Below are positions 34,290 through 45,649 of a stretch of DNA of 64,000 nt, piece by piece. Positions within the stretch are counted from its first letter, which is position 1; each line of letters begins with the position of its first letter. This stretch comes from Petaurus breviceps papuanus (lineage: Eukaryota > Chordata > Mammalia > Diprotodontia > Petauridae), in NCBI GenBank assembly GCA_028583685.1, contig JAMXIF010001194.1:26328869-26392868 (forward strand). The letters are read 5' to 3'. The notes under the pieces are model-generated. The model worked only from the letters and a program-made list of their open reading frames with translations, did not search any database and was not told the origin of the DNA. A program made the translations under genes and the position numbers.

Positions 34290-34790
34290 CAGACACAATC
34301 AGAAACCACCCTAACTTTCCAGCCTTCCCTCATATCATGCCCCTCCATATAGTCTCTGTTCCAACCTTACTGTCCCCTGAAATGCCATCACCCTTCTGCC
34401 TCTGTCCCTTTGCTCACACTGCTCCCATGTCAAGGATGCCCTTCCTCCCTGACCTTGCCTGTTGAATTCCAACCCATTCTTTAAAGCCCAGCTCAAGTGA
34501 CAACTCCTCCAGGCTTGTCTCCCTCACTGACAGTGACCTCCCCCATAGCAATGACCTCATAGAAGATTTTTAACTCCCTTTTTCACTCATCATGTGATGT
34601 TATGTATTCTATTTAATTATTAATTCTTAATAAAATTAATTAGTTATTAATATAATTATTCTATTTATTATTTTTCCCTACTAGACTACAGGACCCCATC
34701 TCTTACCTAAACTTTATATTTCTCATAGCTCCCAAACACAGTGCTCTATACACAGTAGGTACTTAATACGTGTTTGTTGAAGGAAGTAAG
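34290..34790 (+). mobile_element. L2-like LINE 3' region
   Basis: 'ttctttaaagcccagctcaa', 'gtgacaactcctccaggctt' and the end 'acagtaggtacttaatacgt' with 'gtttgttgaagg' match the L2 3' end order. Confidence 0.7.
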
Positions 34791-35287
34791 GAATGGCCTA
34801 TTAGAAAAGGGAAACTCTCAGGAAGGGGATCTGGGGCATAGCTGGTGGTGTCATCAACCTCAAACACACATTTCTGTCTCAGATGATTTTTACACAGTTT
34901 ATCTGATCTACTGGACAGGTGACCAGGAAGAAATGAATAGTCCCTGAAAGCTATCCTTGCAGACCAATGAAAGGGTCAATCCTTATGACACTTAGACTGA
35001 CCAGTTACCTGCTAAGCATCCATCTCCCTAAGGGAGCCCTGGGCTGCCCACCTGCGTGAGCAAACAGGATCCTCCTGGAAACTACCTTTGAAACTCAGGC
35101 CATGATTCGAAGATGAGTTTTCAGAAAGCCCACACTGATGGGCATCTTGGTCCAAGCCTTATAGAAACTTAAGTAAAGGCAAACTGCAGCTAGCCCGAAC
35201 CCTGCAGGGTCTGGCTACAGGCCACAGCTATCTCCACAGGCCCTTCTCTTGCCACCATCCCATGAGCATGAAGGATGCTGGACTCAC

Positions 35288-35380
35288 CAACAGAGCAAAG
35301 GTCAGCGAAGCGGTCGTCCCCCTCTTCTGCATGGATCAGGTCATTTTTACTCTTCTTGGTGGCTGCTCTCTTCAGCACTG
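35288..35380 (-). CDS. CACNA1B: CACNA1B exon 10: I-II linker, with tandem NAGNAG acceptor
   Basis: The exon encodes VLKRAATKKSKNDLIHAEEG then DDRFADLCSV. DRFADLC is CaV2.2-specific (CaV2.1 has DQLADIA). The minus-strand acceptor reads ...tttaaagcag, so two AGs lie three bases apart. Using the first (exon from 35380, 93 bp) adds an alanine before VLKRAA. Using the second (exon from 35377, 90 bp) omits it. Rat CaV2.2 isoforms with and without Ala415 at this same point are reported, so the choice is probably real here too. The donor is GTGAGT. This linker lies just after the beta-subunit binding site. Confidence 0.95.
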
Positions 35381-35482
35381 CTTTAAACAAAGTAGAGATA
35401 ATGGAGAGAAACAGGCCCAGTGAGCAGCACAGCATGGGGGGGGGGGGCAGGTAACATCCCAGGTCCCTAGTTTCCATCATCA

Positions 35483-35540
35483 AGTCAGTCAACAACCATT
35501 TATTAAGTGCCTACTAAGTGTCAGTCAACTTTCCTGCTGG
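35483..35540 (-). mobile_element. L2 LINE 3' terminal fragment
   Basis: 'gtcagtcaacaaccatttat' and 'taagtgcctactaagtgtca' are the reverse complement of the L2 terminus. It lies about 105 bp upstream of the exon 10 acceptor. Confidence 0.75.
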
Positions 35541-35689
35541 TCCTCCAGCTCCTACCTCCTTTCCTTAGATTGGGTTAGAAATGCAGTCACATTGGCTAAG
35601 ACCAAGGGCCAAAACTCCAACTTCCTTCCCTACCACCTTACATGCTTTTCCTTTCATGTCAATGTGAGCATTTTCCAGGTTAGGGGACT

Positions 35690-35865
35690 CCTGGCCTGGA
35701 GTATTGGACTTAGAGTTTCAATCACAGTTCTTCCACTATTAGCTCTGTGCTTTTGAGCCAGTCACTTGACCCTTCCAGGACCCAATTTTCCCATCTATAA
35801 AAGGAGGGTGCTTGATGAGATGATCCCTAAGGTGCTTCCAACTCTAGCATTCTGTGATGATGAAT
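35690..35865 (+). repeat. MIR-type SINE
   Basis: 'ggagtattggacttagagtt', 'gctctgtgcttttgagccag' and 'gcttccaactctagcattct' follow forward MIR order. It lies in intron 9. Confidence 0.75.
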
Positions 35866-36083
35866 CTTGTGATCAAGGGGGACAGGGAGGAGGCAAGGAG
35901 AATGAAAAGAAAGTCACTTGCACGAGGTCTCTCTGGTGGTGTGGGGGTGTGGGAGTGAGGGAAGGCAGGCATAGAGATAAGTATGGCTATGGTCCTAGCC
36001 CCAACTGAGAGTACCCAGATTGTGGAAACAAGTACACCCGGGGTCTTGGGGGATAGAGAAGAACAAACAAGAAAGCCACCTAC

Positions 36084-36140
36084 CATCCAAAGGGGACTTC
36101 TCATCTGCGTTCTTGTCCTCTTCTGCCAACATGACCTCCT
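36084..36140 (-). CDS. CACNA1B: CACNA1B exon 9: end of beta-interaction domain, acidic linker
   Basis: A 57-bp exon (2 + 18 codons + 1) reading EEVMLAEEDKNADEKSPLD. It closes the alpha-interaction domain begun in exon 8 and continues as an acidic stretch of the I-II linker. EEKSPLD-like ends distinguish CaV2.2 from CaV2.1, which I recall as ETDGEQRHPFDG. The donor is GTAGGT and the acceptor cttccag. Only 144 bp of intron separate it from exon 8. Confidence 0.95.
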
Positions 36141-36284
36141 CTGGAAGGGAAGACAGCAGCACTGAGCCCAGGAGCAAGCCCTGCGGTCCCCGTTAGACAA
36201 GCCCATACCTGACCCTCCTTTGACATCCTACCACAGGCCAAGATGGCAGTTCCTTGACCTGATGCCAGAGACTGAGCATCTTAC

Positions 36285-36400
36285 CAGCCTTGAAGATCCA
36301 CTCCAAGTAACCATTAAGCTCCCGTTCAATCTGTTGCTGCCGGCGGAGCTTCAGAAAGGCCCGGCGGTTTTCTACCCTCTCTCTCTCTTTGGCAAATTCC
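36285..36400 (-). CDS. CACNA1B: CACNA1B exon 8: alpha-interaction domain (AID)
   Basis: A 116-bp exon reading [20 protein letters not shown], then [37 protein letters not shown], spanning exons 8-9, fits the AID consensus QQxExxLxGYxxWIxxxE, the helix gripped by the cytosolic CaV beta subunit for trafficking and gating. QQIER also matches the QxxER motif tied to G-protein beta-gamma inhibition of CaV2 channels. I see no change in any AID consensus residue. The acceptor ends acccccag and the donor is GTAAGA. Confidence 0.97.
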
Positions 36401-36519
36401 CTGGGGGTTAGATCAAGGGAAGGGCAGTGGTTAAACCAAGCTGGCTGAGTCTTAAGAACCGCATAGCTCCCCAGGGCTAATAATCATCACAGAGAATCAC
36501 TGACATCCCTAGACCATGT

Positions 36520-36700
36520 TCAGATTTACAAAGTGTGGATTTCATCATGACAAACCTGTGTGGGAGGCAGAGCAAGTATTATGACCATTTTACAGATGGA
36601 AGGTAAAGGGACTGATTACATATCACATGGTCACCCAGTTATCACATCAGAGCAGGAATCTGAACTCCTTTTTCTTCACTCTAGTTTCCGACCATTACAG
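36520..36700 (-). repeat. MIR-type SINE
   Basis: 'cctgtgtgggaggcagagca', 'accattttacagatggaagg' and 'atggtcacccagttatcaca' in reverse order, 120 bp upstream of exon 8. Confidence 0.7.
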
Positions 36701-37024
36701 GAGGCTCCCTCTCCAAGTCCATGAAGAACATCTCCCTTTCTAGACTGGGACCTGCCTGGAGGCAAGATATTTCATGCTTTCTTCACCCTTCTCTCTCTTC
36801 CCAAAGTTGAGGGACAGGGATAATTATAGAACTTCCACACATCCTCATGGATTTAGTTCCCCAAGGGATAAGGAAATGCTCTATCTAGGAGAGCCTCATG
36901 GGTTGAAAACTGCCCTAAGGTTCCTAGAGAACCAATAATGAAATATACCTCCCCCCTCATCCCAGAGAGGTGGGAGATTACAAAAGATGGACTATTGTAT
37001 ACATAGGTCATAGGCAGTAAAGTC

Positions 37025-37200
37025 ATGGTTCTAGACCTAAAAGGCACTTCAGAGACCACCTAATCTAACCTCCTCATTTTACAAATGAGAAAGCTGTGGC
37101 TCAGGGAGGTTCAATGATTTACCCATCACCATTCACCCAACAATCACAGGAGGAAGTGAACCCAGAGCCAATGCTCTTTCTGCGATACCACTCGGCCTGC
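37025..37200 (-). repeat. MIR-type SINE
   Basis: 'aaaggcacttcagagaccac', 'ttttacaaatgagaaagctg' and 'ggctcagggaggttcaatga' in reverse MIR order. Confidence 0.75.
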
Positions 37201-37204
37201 TGGT

Positions 37205-38225
37205 TTATTGACTGTCCTTCAGTTCTTTTGCTATTACTGGGCCCTAAGAGAGAGCCAGGAATCAAAAGAAGTAGAAGAAAAGAGATAGGGGAAATAAGAA
37301 AGATATGTGAGATAAGTTAAGAGATATGTGAACAAAAATGCCACAGGGAAATATCAAAAAGGCAAGCCAGCCACAGAGCAGGCAGGTGATCGGGGTGCTT
37401 GGTGCTTGGTGTTATGGGGAGATGAGTGAGAATGATAGGATTCAAAGGCTCCAGGGCTGACTTCCCTTTGAAGTTACTATACTCCCCACTTACACAGGAG
37501 GACCTTTGAGGCCCAGATAAATAGAGGGCTTAAGGGACTGTAAAGGAAGGAACAGAGACTTCTCTCCACCTCCTACCGTTATAAGCTCAAAGGCCCTGGG
37601 TCTGGTGTCCAGGACTTTCACACTGTCCTGGGGAGAAGAAAGGCTGCTTGATCTTCTGGCTTTGGGGCAGGAATGGACTAAGATCCCCAGGTCATGTCCC
37701 AGCTGCTGAAATCTGTCTGATTAGTCTCTCTGGGCAGGAAGAGCTGTCTCCCTCCAACCAGAACCAGAAAAGAAAGGTCCATATCTGACATTCTCTAGCC
37801 TTCTGAATCCCAGGGCAAAAAAGGGTGCAGGATTTATGTAGCATTCCTTGGACATTATACACAATATGGGAGTGGGGGAGGGGTAGGAGGTAGTGGGAAG
37901 GAGATGTGACTCTTGGGAACAGAGGTATCACAGACATATGCTGACCCCTGACCTCAGAACCAGACTGACTCTTGACCTTAACTCTAGAGTAAACAGAACA
38001 CCCAGTACAGAATGACTATTACTGCCAGCTTCAGACTAGCCCCCTACATCCCGACCATAGACTGAATAGTAAGCCCCATCACATACCCAAGTATGTGACA
38101 TACCCACTCACCCCTGACCCTGACACAGACCAATTCCTAAACACTGGCCACAGAACTCCAAACCCGGCCTCATATCTAACCTTTAGCTTAGTCACATGCT
38201 TATCCTTAACCTTAACACAGTGAAG
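37205..38225. other. Intron 7 sequence, nothing recognised
   Basis: From about 37935 to 38225 phrases such as 'cccctgaccctgacacagac' and 'tgactcttgaccttaactct' recur loosely, suggesting an old CTGACC-rich tandem stretch. No gene or named repeat is supported. Confidence 0.4.
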
Positions 38226-38234
38226 AATCATAGC

Positions 38235-38425
38235 TACAGGCTTAGAATGGAAGAAGTCTCTTTAGAAGCCACCTGAGTCTAACATCTCATCCAACAGATG
38301 AGGAAACTGAGGCAGAAAGAAGTTATTTACCCAGGGTCACATAACTAGTGTCTGAGGCAGCTTTTGAACCCAGACTTTTCTGATTTCAAGCGCAAATCTC
38401 TAGCCACTACTCCATATTGCCTTTC
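38235..38425 (-). repeat. MIR-type SINE
   Basis: 'agaagccacctgagtctaac', 'aacagatgaggaaactgagg', 'acccagggtcacataactag' in reverse order. Confidence 0.85.
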
Positions 38426-39039
38426 TTGGTTTCAGATGGCAGAGGTCAGTCATGCTCCAATCTCTGATCTATATGGCCACAGTTCTCAGCAATATAGATA
38501 TGACACAATTAGACCTTTAACTTGCATCTGGAGATCTTCCCCATCCTATGCCTTCACTGGCATTTGCTACTTCTCACCTGAGCCCCATATCTCATAAGGA
38601 GAAAAGAAGAGGACAATAAAGATACCTCCCCCTTAGTCCCTCTAAACAAGAAATATAGAATCGAGAGGTCTATGTTATGTGATGTCTGCCCATTCGATAT
38701 CTTCCTCAAGGATGAAAGCAATCACTCTGAGGTGAGGCAGAGGGCATCTGTCTATAATTATCCTCTCCAGGTTATCCCAGACTTCCTTTAGAATGCCCCA
38801 GAAATCTCTTTCTCCTAGAAGCTCCCTCAACCCCCAGAATTCACACATTGGATGTGCTGTCCATCCCTGGAGCCTCTCCCTCTGCTTGGATGCCTCTTCC
38901 AGAACCTCTGTGTAAGGAGGGAGCACAGGCCAGCTATGTCTCATTCTTCAGACAGCACTCCAGACTCTCTGTGGCATCTTCCTGCATCACCCCTTACCCT
39001 GGATCATCATCTACTTCCCACTCATCTACCTTTTCTAAC

Positions 39040-39175
39040 TCCTTTTGTACATTATCTTCCTCCATTAGAATGTAAACTCCTTGATGGCAAATATAATCTC
39101 TGTATCTGTTTTCTCAGCACTTAACACCATGCCTGGCACATCATGAGCACTCAATAAATGATTGTTGACTGACTA
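39040..39175 (+). mobile_element. L2 LINE 3' end
   Basis: 'attagaatgtaaactccttg', 'accatgcctggcacatcatg' and 'caataaatgattgttgactg' are the L2 terminus. Confidence 0.8.
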
Positions 39176-39957
39176 CAGAGCTCAGGAAAGGAGCGTAGAG
39201 TTTGCCATTTTAAAATTATACTTGAAAACTCAATTGCCTACAACCTGGCTCTAGACTCAGGAGCTAGGCAAAGGAACCAGAGAGCTTAGTTGTTCCTCTG
39301 CCTCCACAATGAATGTGCCACCTTCACCTTGAGGGTCTCAGTTTCTCCATATGTGAAATGCACTTAATAATAACTGCCTCCTTCCATTTTTGCCTGGAAA
39401 CCCCAAGGATTAATGAGAAAATGTCTGTGGGGCCCTGGGAATAAAGAAGAAAGATGCTATATCAGTTCAAAGTCTGTTCCTTCCCTGAGCTTTGAAGCCC
39501 AGGCATCAAAGCACCAGGCCTCCTGCAAGCATCAGGTACGAGGGCACCGTGCTGTGGGCCCTTTATGTTGGCCTCAGACTGCAGGAGGCCTAGGCTGCTC
39601 CTGCTCCTGAGATAATCATGTTTCATCAGCTTACAAGTATGTATGCCTGTGGTGGCCTTCTAGAGTCTGTATCTAATCTCTCCCCTAAGAGGAACTTCCA
39701 GGCACAGCTCAGAGACACCTGCCTAGGGGACAGATGGCAAAAATGGCCACCCTACAGACATGTACAGCAACTGTAGATCTGTGGGGAGAGGCTGAAGTGA
39801 GAGCCCTTAGAAGAAGTGCCCAATAACTGTCTTCTTCAGTCTCTCTAGGAGACCTGAGGCAAATCCTGGCCCTGGTCCAAGACTCAGTTTCCCCTTCAGT
39901 GTAACAAGGGCTTAGACAGTTAATCTCACAGACTGCCCTGATTCTTCAACTCTACGC

Positions 39958-40144
39958 TGGGGGGGGGGGGTAAATCTGCAGCCTCAAGGTCACATGTGGC
40001 TCTCTAGGTCCTTGAGTGTGGTTCACAAAACAGATCCTTTTATTAAGGGGATTTGTTCTGTGAAGTTTGAATTCAGTCAAAGGGCCACACTTGAGGACCT
40101 AGAGGGCCACATGTGGCCTTGAGGCCATAGGTTCCCCACCCCTG
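39958..40144. mobile_element. Foldback hAT-like element, second copy
   Basis: After a G run, 'cagcctcaaggtcacatgtg' begins the left arm and 'tgaggccataggttccccac' with 'ccctg' ends the right arm. The arms are inverted copies around 'gatccttttattaaggggat'. Same family as 22813-23015. Confidence 0.8.
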
Positions 40145-40239
40145 CTTCTGGGTCCCCCTGGGGGAGAGATGATACCTTAATGGGGTGGGAGTGGGGCCTC
40201 CTAGTGCACAGGGGAACAGACTATAAACCACCGGGACAG

Positions 40240-40395
40240 TGGAAAGACAACTGGATTTAAAAACTTGGGTTTGAATTCTTCCACCACTTACTACTACCTG
40301 TTTGACCTTAGGTAAATTGCCTTCCCTTTCTAGGACTTCAGTTTTCTCATCTGTATAATATGAGGCTTAAACCAGATCCTATCTATGATCAGATG
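40240..40395 (+). repeat. MIR-type SINE
   Basis: 'acttgggtttgaattcttcc', 'gtttgaccttaggtaaattg' and 'cagttttctcatctgtataa' in forward order. Confidence 0.75.
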
Positions 40396-40399
40396 AATT

Positions 40400-41215
40400 A
40401 ACCTGGGCCCAAGAGAATGCTCAGGGATCATCCTCAAATCTTGCTGATTCAGGCTCCCCAAGGGAAGGTAATCTTCCTAGGGATAGACTATAATACCAGA
40501 AATGCCCCCAAAATCACTGCAACCAGGGAATGGCCTGGAGAATTTGGAATTACTATAGTCAGTGTCTTCACCCTTCTGGTACTTAAACACTAAATACTCC
40601 TACAACCTTATTTCTACTTGTTTACCCAGGCACCAACAGAGCTGTCACAAAATCTTAATGGTCAACAAGGCCAGGATGGCAGTGAAATCCATTCAGATTG
40701 AATTGGGCACTATGTCTCCCTCCTGTCACTCTCTAAGCCCCCATCTACACAACACACGGTGGAGACTTGGCAGTGGTCTGATCACACAGGTTACAAAAGC
40801 AGGCAGTGTGCCCAATCTCTCAGGAGGACCCAGGGTGGGAGCTTGTAAATGGATCCAGCCTCCAGGGGTTGGTTGGTTGGGGGTCAAGGAGGGAAGAGGG
40901 GGTCTATCACTGGGGCTCTTATAGTCAGGTCAGTCCTTTCCAGGTCAACATCTGGAGAACCTGGTCTGATTTCATCCTTCACTATCCATCTTACCCTCAA
41001 CTCCATCCCTACCCCAAGGAGGAGGGTGTTGGGCAAGGGCAGATAATTAGAAATCTGGAAGACAGAGAAGAATAATGAAGGGGAATATTAATCTGGAATG
41101 CAGAAAGGAATAGCTGGGGGTTCCATGGTTCTGGAGAACAGAGGAGAAAAGATGGAGGAAGATCATGGCTCTGGGAGAAAAAAACATCCAAGGATGAAGC
41201 CAAGAAACAGTATTC
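40400..41215. other. Intron 7 sequence, nothing recognised
   Basis: Open frames up to 120 codons (40562-40924) have no domain, no conserved composition and no splice context. I see no repeat family. Confidence 0.4.
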
Positions 41216-41218
41216 AAT

Positions 41219-41378
41219 GGTGCGGCTAGGTGGCTCAGTGAATAGAGCACCGGCCCTGGAGTCAGGAGGACCTGAGTTTAAATACGGCCTCAGACACTTA
41301 ACACTTACTGGCCATGTGACCTTGGGCAAGTCACTTAGCCCCAACTGCCCCTCAAAAAAAAAAAAAAGCAAAAAAAAA
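41219..41378 (+). repeat. tRNA-headed SINE, well preserved
   Basis: 'ggtgcggctaggtggctcag', 'agcaccggccctggagtcag', 'gaggacctgagtttaaatac', 'cttgggcaagtcacttagcc' and a poly(A) tail followed by (GA)n. High similarity to the family pattern suggests a younger copy. Confidence 0.92.
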
Positions 41379-42067
41379 GAGAGAGAGAGAGAAGTAATGA
41401 GAGTAGATAGAGGCTGTGGGAATGGAAAGATTTGAGAGTCAGATTATGAAAGTAGGATTAATAGGATTTGGCAGCTGATAAGATTGATGAAGGATGGAGA
41501 AGACTCATGAAAAAAAAAGAAACAATATTCAAAGCCAAGGGAAAGAGAAGGAAGGGAAAGAAAAGGGGAGAAAGGCTAAGGGAGGGATGAGGAGGGAGCT
41601 AAGAGTTCTTATTGCGTGGGCCTAGTCTCCACTGAGACTGTGAAATCACAGTTCCCGGTGCAAGGCATTAAATATTAATTCATTATTAAATATTAACGTA
41701 TGACACGAGCCCTGCAGCGCCTGAATGAACAGTACAAGGGCCCCCAGGGATACGAATCCAGGCCAATGTGGGGCCTTCAGTTGCCCTCTTTTCAGACCTC
41801 TTTCCAGGCTCAGTCTGGGGAGGAAGGAGTTAAGGAGGGGTCTGGGGAACCCCATCCTCTTTTCAAGGCTGTCAGATTTAAAAGCTTTTAGATGTCTCAG
41901 GCACTTTGCAAACCACAGAGCTGGTGTTAGAACCTCAGGCACTAATGTGACATTTGTGTATCCTGACTGATTCCAAGTCTCCCCTGAGCCCCCAACTTCC
42001 TGACCTAACATGGTCCCATCTTACCCAGAGAGTATCTTGGGACATGAGGTAACAGTTTCCCATCTTA

Positions 42068-42172
<105 letters not shown>

Positions 42173-42238
42173 CTAGAAGTAATAGGAAAGGAATAAGAAA
42201 TTGGAGATGGAGTAGCCACTAGACACTCTTCCCCAAAC

Positions 42239-42242
<4 letters not shown>

Positions 42243-42286
<44 letters not shown>
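42243..42286 (+). repeat. (CA)n microsatellite
   Basis: Pure CA, about 70 bp upstream of the exon 7 acceptor on the gene strand. Confidence 0.95.
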
Positions 42287-42289
<3 letters not shown>

Positions 42290-42290
<1 letters not shown>

Positions 42291-42490
42291 CAGAGAAGGG
42301 GGTTCTTAACCTTTTTGTGTGTCATGAAGCCCAGTCTGGTGAAGCTTATGGACCCCTTCTTAGAATAATGGTTTTAAATGCATAAAATAAAATACATTGG
42401 CTTACAAAACAAACCAATTATATGGAAATACAATTATCAAAATATTTTTTTTTAAAGTTCGCAGACCCCAAGTCAAAGAACCAATACTCT
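42290..42490 (-). mobile_element. hAT-type non-autonomous element (ggttcttaacc family)
   Basis: Starts 'cagagaagggggttcttaac', contains 'gtctggtgaagcttatggac' and 'atgcataaaataaaatacat', and ends 'gacccc' with 'aagtcaaagaaccaatactc'. The orientation is opposite to the copies at 10161 and 59787. Confidence 0.7.
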
Positions 42491-43141
42491 AGAAGTCCTC
42501 CTGTTCCAGGGCTGAACAGCTGACTTACCCTCCTCCCGTACTTCCCCTACCTTGCTCTCCTCTGTCTTAGGGCTTCCCTATACTCAGAATTGGACAGACA
42601 GGTCAAGATCACCAAAGGCAGGACAGGTGGTTTTCAGCATTTCTACACCTCAGCTCTATAGTTCCTCAACACCCAGGGTAAGAAATATTGCTCACTAATC
42701 ATTATGCTTCCCCTTCTATTCTATCTCTTACACTAGATCTCCTCATTTCCCAAGGGGGCCAACTATTTAACCCCATTTCTGTGCCCCATTCCAGAGGAAA
42801 GGATGATTAAAATAATCCTTGTCTACATCGCAAATGAGTGGCTGGGGAAAGACCAACAATGTGCCTGAGTTCCAGCTACCACAGGAAGATAGAGGAAGTA
42901 AGGACCTTGGACAGCTCCTCCCAGGCAGTCCCTGCCTGCCAACTCCTTGCACACAGCAGCTGTGGCTGTCTCCCAGGACCCAAAACAAGACTTCCATTTC
43001 TGTTTGTCTCTTTTTGAGCCTAGACAATCAGGACCTGAGCTGGACAGTGAAGGACCCAAGGATATTGAAGGAAGATGGGGACAGGATGGCTGCTTAGTAC
43101 AAAGGTAGAGGGCAGATGGCACCTGTCTTGTTTGGTTGTTA

Positions 43142-43390
43142 TATGAGCCTTGTTGTTCAGTTGTTTCGGTTATTTACAAATCTTTGTGACCCCATTTGGG
43201 GTTTTCTAGGCAGAGATACTGGAGTAGTTTTCCATTTCCTTCTCCAGGCTCATTTCACAGATGAGGAAACTGAGGCAAAAAGGATTTAAGTGACTTGCCC
43301 AGGGTCACAAAGCAAGTAAGTGTCTGAGGCCAGATTTGAAGTCATGAAGATGTGTCTTCCTGACTTTAGGACTGATGTTCTATCCACTCC
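43142..43390 (-). repeat. SINE with RTE/BovB-like tail
   Basis: 'ttgttgttcagttgtttcgg', 'gaccccatttggggttttct', 'gatgaggaaactgaggcaaa' and 'gttctatccactcc'. Reverse orientation, full length. Confidence 0.92.
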
Positions 43391-43394
43391 ACCC

Positions 43395-44875
43395 ATTTTG
43401 GATCTTGAGATCCAGAGCTCTCCATCCAAATTCTATTTCTTGCTGATTTCTTGTTCAAGTTGCCAATCCTGACCTCTTTCTGCATATTGGGACCTTTGTC
43501 TGGACTATTTAGCCTGATCTGACATTTTGACCCTGGTCCCTAAACAGTCAAAGTCAAAACTATCTCTTCTCCCTAGTTAGGTCAGATACTGTCAGATTCT
43601 AGTCTCAACTTCTCCCTCAGGAATCATGGTTACCACTTTGCCCTAGCCCAGCCTAGCCTAGTCTGGGCTTCTGATTCTGGCCCAGCTCCCTGGCTTGTTT
43701 CACAGCTCAGAGCTGACCTCCCCCTGTCCCCTCCCCCTACATGTACACAGACACACACTTCCTGGAACCCTATGGGGTTTGGGAGCTGCAAGGCTTGGGG
43801 ACCTAAGGCAGGGATGTGTTCAGAGCTTGCTTATGAAGCTCCACACTGGGGGTGGGGCCATCACAGACTTCACTGGCTATTTTTAGGGGCTGTCTTTTGT
43901 TAAAGTTTCTTTGTGGAAATTGGTTCCTTTGGTGGCTGCAGGGAAAGGACAGCCAAGATCCTCATTACCGCCTTTGTCCCCGACTGTCTCTGTTCCCTCC
44001 ACCAAGCACGTGATGCCTTTTTCTCGCCAGATCCTGTCATTAGATCATTCCACATGAAAGGCACGATCTCTAAATTAGACCTGCCCAGCATCTGATTTGG
44101 GCTTAATACTTCATAGCTGTCTCTCCAGGGGAAGAGACTTCAAGGTCCTTAAAGAAGCTACCCCCAACAAAGGCTGGATATAGCATTCAGAGCAAGGATC
44201 ACCCTTTTCCTGGGACAGGTTCAAAATGTCACTGGCAGATAGGTAGTTTTAAAGGGCCAATAAAAAACAATGCATAGCTCTACCCACATACTATCACTTA
44301 CTGCTTGTGTATGTGGAGCAAAGTACCACCTCTTCTTGGAGCCTCAGTTTCCTCCTCCAGCTATAAACTCAATGATTCTAACTGCACAAACCATCTGACC
44401 CATAGTACTTCATATAGTTCACAATGCAACAGGTACCCCATTCAACAGGTTCCCAGTGCAACAGGTGTTGAATGCATTGGCACCTAATGTATCACAGTCT
44501 TTCAGGCAAGATGACTCCCCAATTAGGCTGTTTGCTTGTGCAGCTGAGCTTAGTAAAACCCTTGAGGGTGTGAGGGCAGAGCCAGGTGGATGGTGTGAGG
44601 GATTAAACAGTGCCCACTTGGGCTCTCTCTGAGGTCCGCCCTCCTGCTACACCACTCACACAACCCCAAAGCCATGCCTTGACCAGCAGGCCAACAAGGG
44701 TGAACACTGGGGAACAGTCAGAATAGGTCAGACCTTTATGCCCAGCTATGAGACTTTAATAGAAAATCCATCTTCTTCAAATAAGAAACAATAGTTAAAT
44801 ACATTATATCTCTTTTGTGAGGATACTCCATTTCCCCATCCCACCCCAACCTGGACAGTCTCTGCCTCAGAGGCA
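43395..44875. other. Intron 6 sequence, nothing recognised
   Basis: At 44420-44485 'gcaacaggtaccccattcaa' is followed by 'caacaggttcccagtgcaac' and 'aggtgttg', a short local triplication of 'caacaggt'. Otherwise no gene or repeat is recognised. Confidence 0.4.
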
Positions 44876-44877
44876 TA

Positions 44878-44996
44878 TTGCATAGCACCTTCCCTCCTTC
44901 CTTTCTATCTTCTTTCTTTTTTCCTTCCTCCCTTCTTTCTTTCCTTCCTTCCTTCCTTCCTTCTTTCTTTCTTTCCTTCCTTCTCTCCCTCAATGC
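44878..44996 (+). repeat. (CCTT/CTTT)n polypyrimidine microsatellite
   Basis: Almost pure C/T made of 'ccttccttccttccttcttt'-type units. A reverse-strand open frame across it (KEGRKEGRKE) is an artefact. Confidence 0.95.
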
Positions 44997-45249
44997 TTCC
45001 CAAGATTTCACTTAATCAGAACTATAATCCCCTAGCTCTGCATTCATAAAGGGGAATTAGGTGCCTAGTCTCCCCTGCTCTTTCCCCCAACCATTAAGTT
45101 CAGCTCTTATAGGAAAACAAAAAACAAAAAACAAAAACCTTAGTCCCAGATGAAAAGAGGAAGGGTAGGGAGAGGGAGCTGAGAGGCACAGAGGCTGCCA
45201 CATAAAGGCTAATGTTAGCACACAGGTCCAAGTAGCATAAGGAAATATA

Positions 45250-45362
45250 ATTCACCAAGCATTTATTAGTCACCTACCATGTGTCAGGCACTGTGCTCAG
45301 TACTGTGTATACAAAGACAACAATCAGATAATTCCTGTCATCAAGGAGCTTACAGCCTTCAT
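45250..45362 (-). mobile_element. L2 LINE 3' terminal fragment
   Basis: 'caccaagcatttattagtca', 'atgtgtcaggcactgtgctc' and 'atcaaggagcttacagcctt' are the reverse complement of the L2 3' end. Confidence 0.85.
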
Positions 45363-45645
45363 TTGTTTGTTTGTTTTTCAAGCCTGGGTTCTCCCTGTCT
45401 CACTCAGGCTGGCAATGCTAGGAGGTACTCTCAGGCTTCATCTCACCACTAATAGCTTTGACCTGTTCTGACCTAGGCAGGTTTGCCCCCTCCTTAGGCA
45501 ACCTGAGAGTGGCTCACCATTTTGATACCAGACTTAGTTCAGATACTAGTGTAGCCCACTGTGTCTCAGAGCTCCTACTTTTAAGAGACCCACCAGCCTC
45601 AACCTCCGAGGTTGCTGGAATTTGGAATATACCTGGTAAGGTGCT
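45363..45645 (-). pseudogene. 7SL (SRP) RNA retropseudogene, near full length
   Basis: Read on the minus strand this follows 7SL RNA from the 5' Alu domain ('caacctccgaggttgctgga' on plus, reverse of CAGCTACTCGGGAGGCTGAG-like), through the S domain ('ccccctccttaggcaacctg' on plus, the reverse of 7SL's GGTTGCCTAAGGAGGGG), to the 3' end ('gtctcactcaggctggcaat'). A T-rich run at 45365-45378 is the poly(A) complement expected of retroposition. It is diverged throughout and unlikely to be expressed. Confidence 0.8.
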
Positions 45646-45649
45646 TGCA

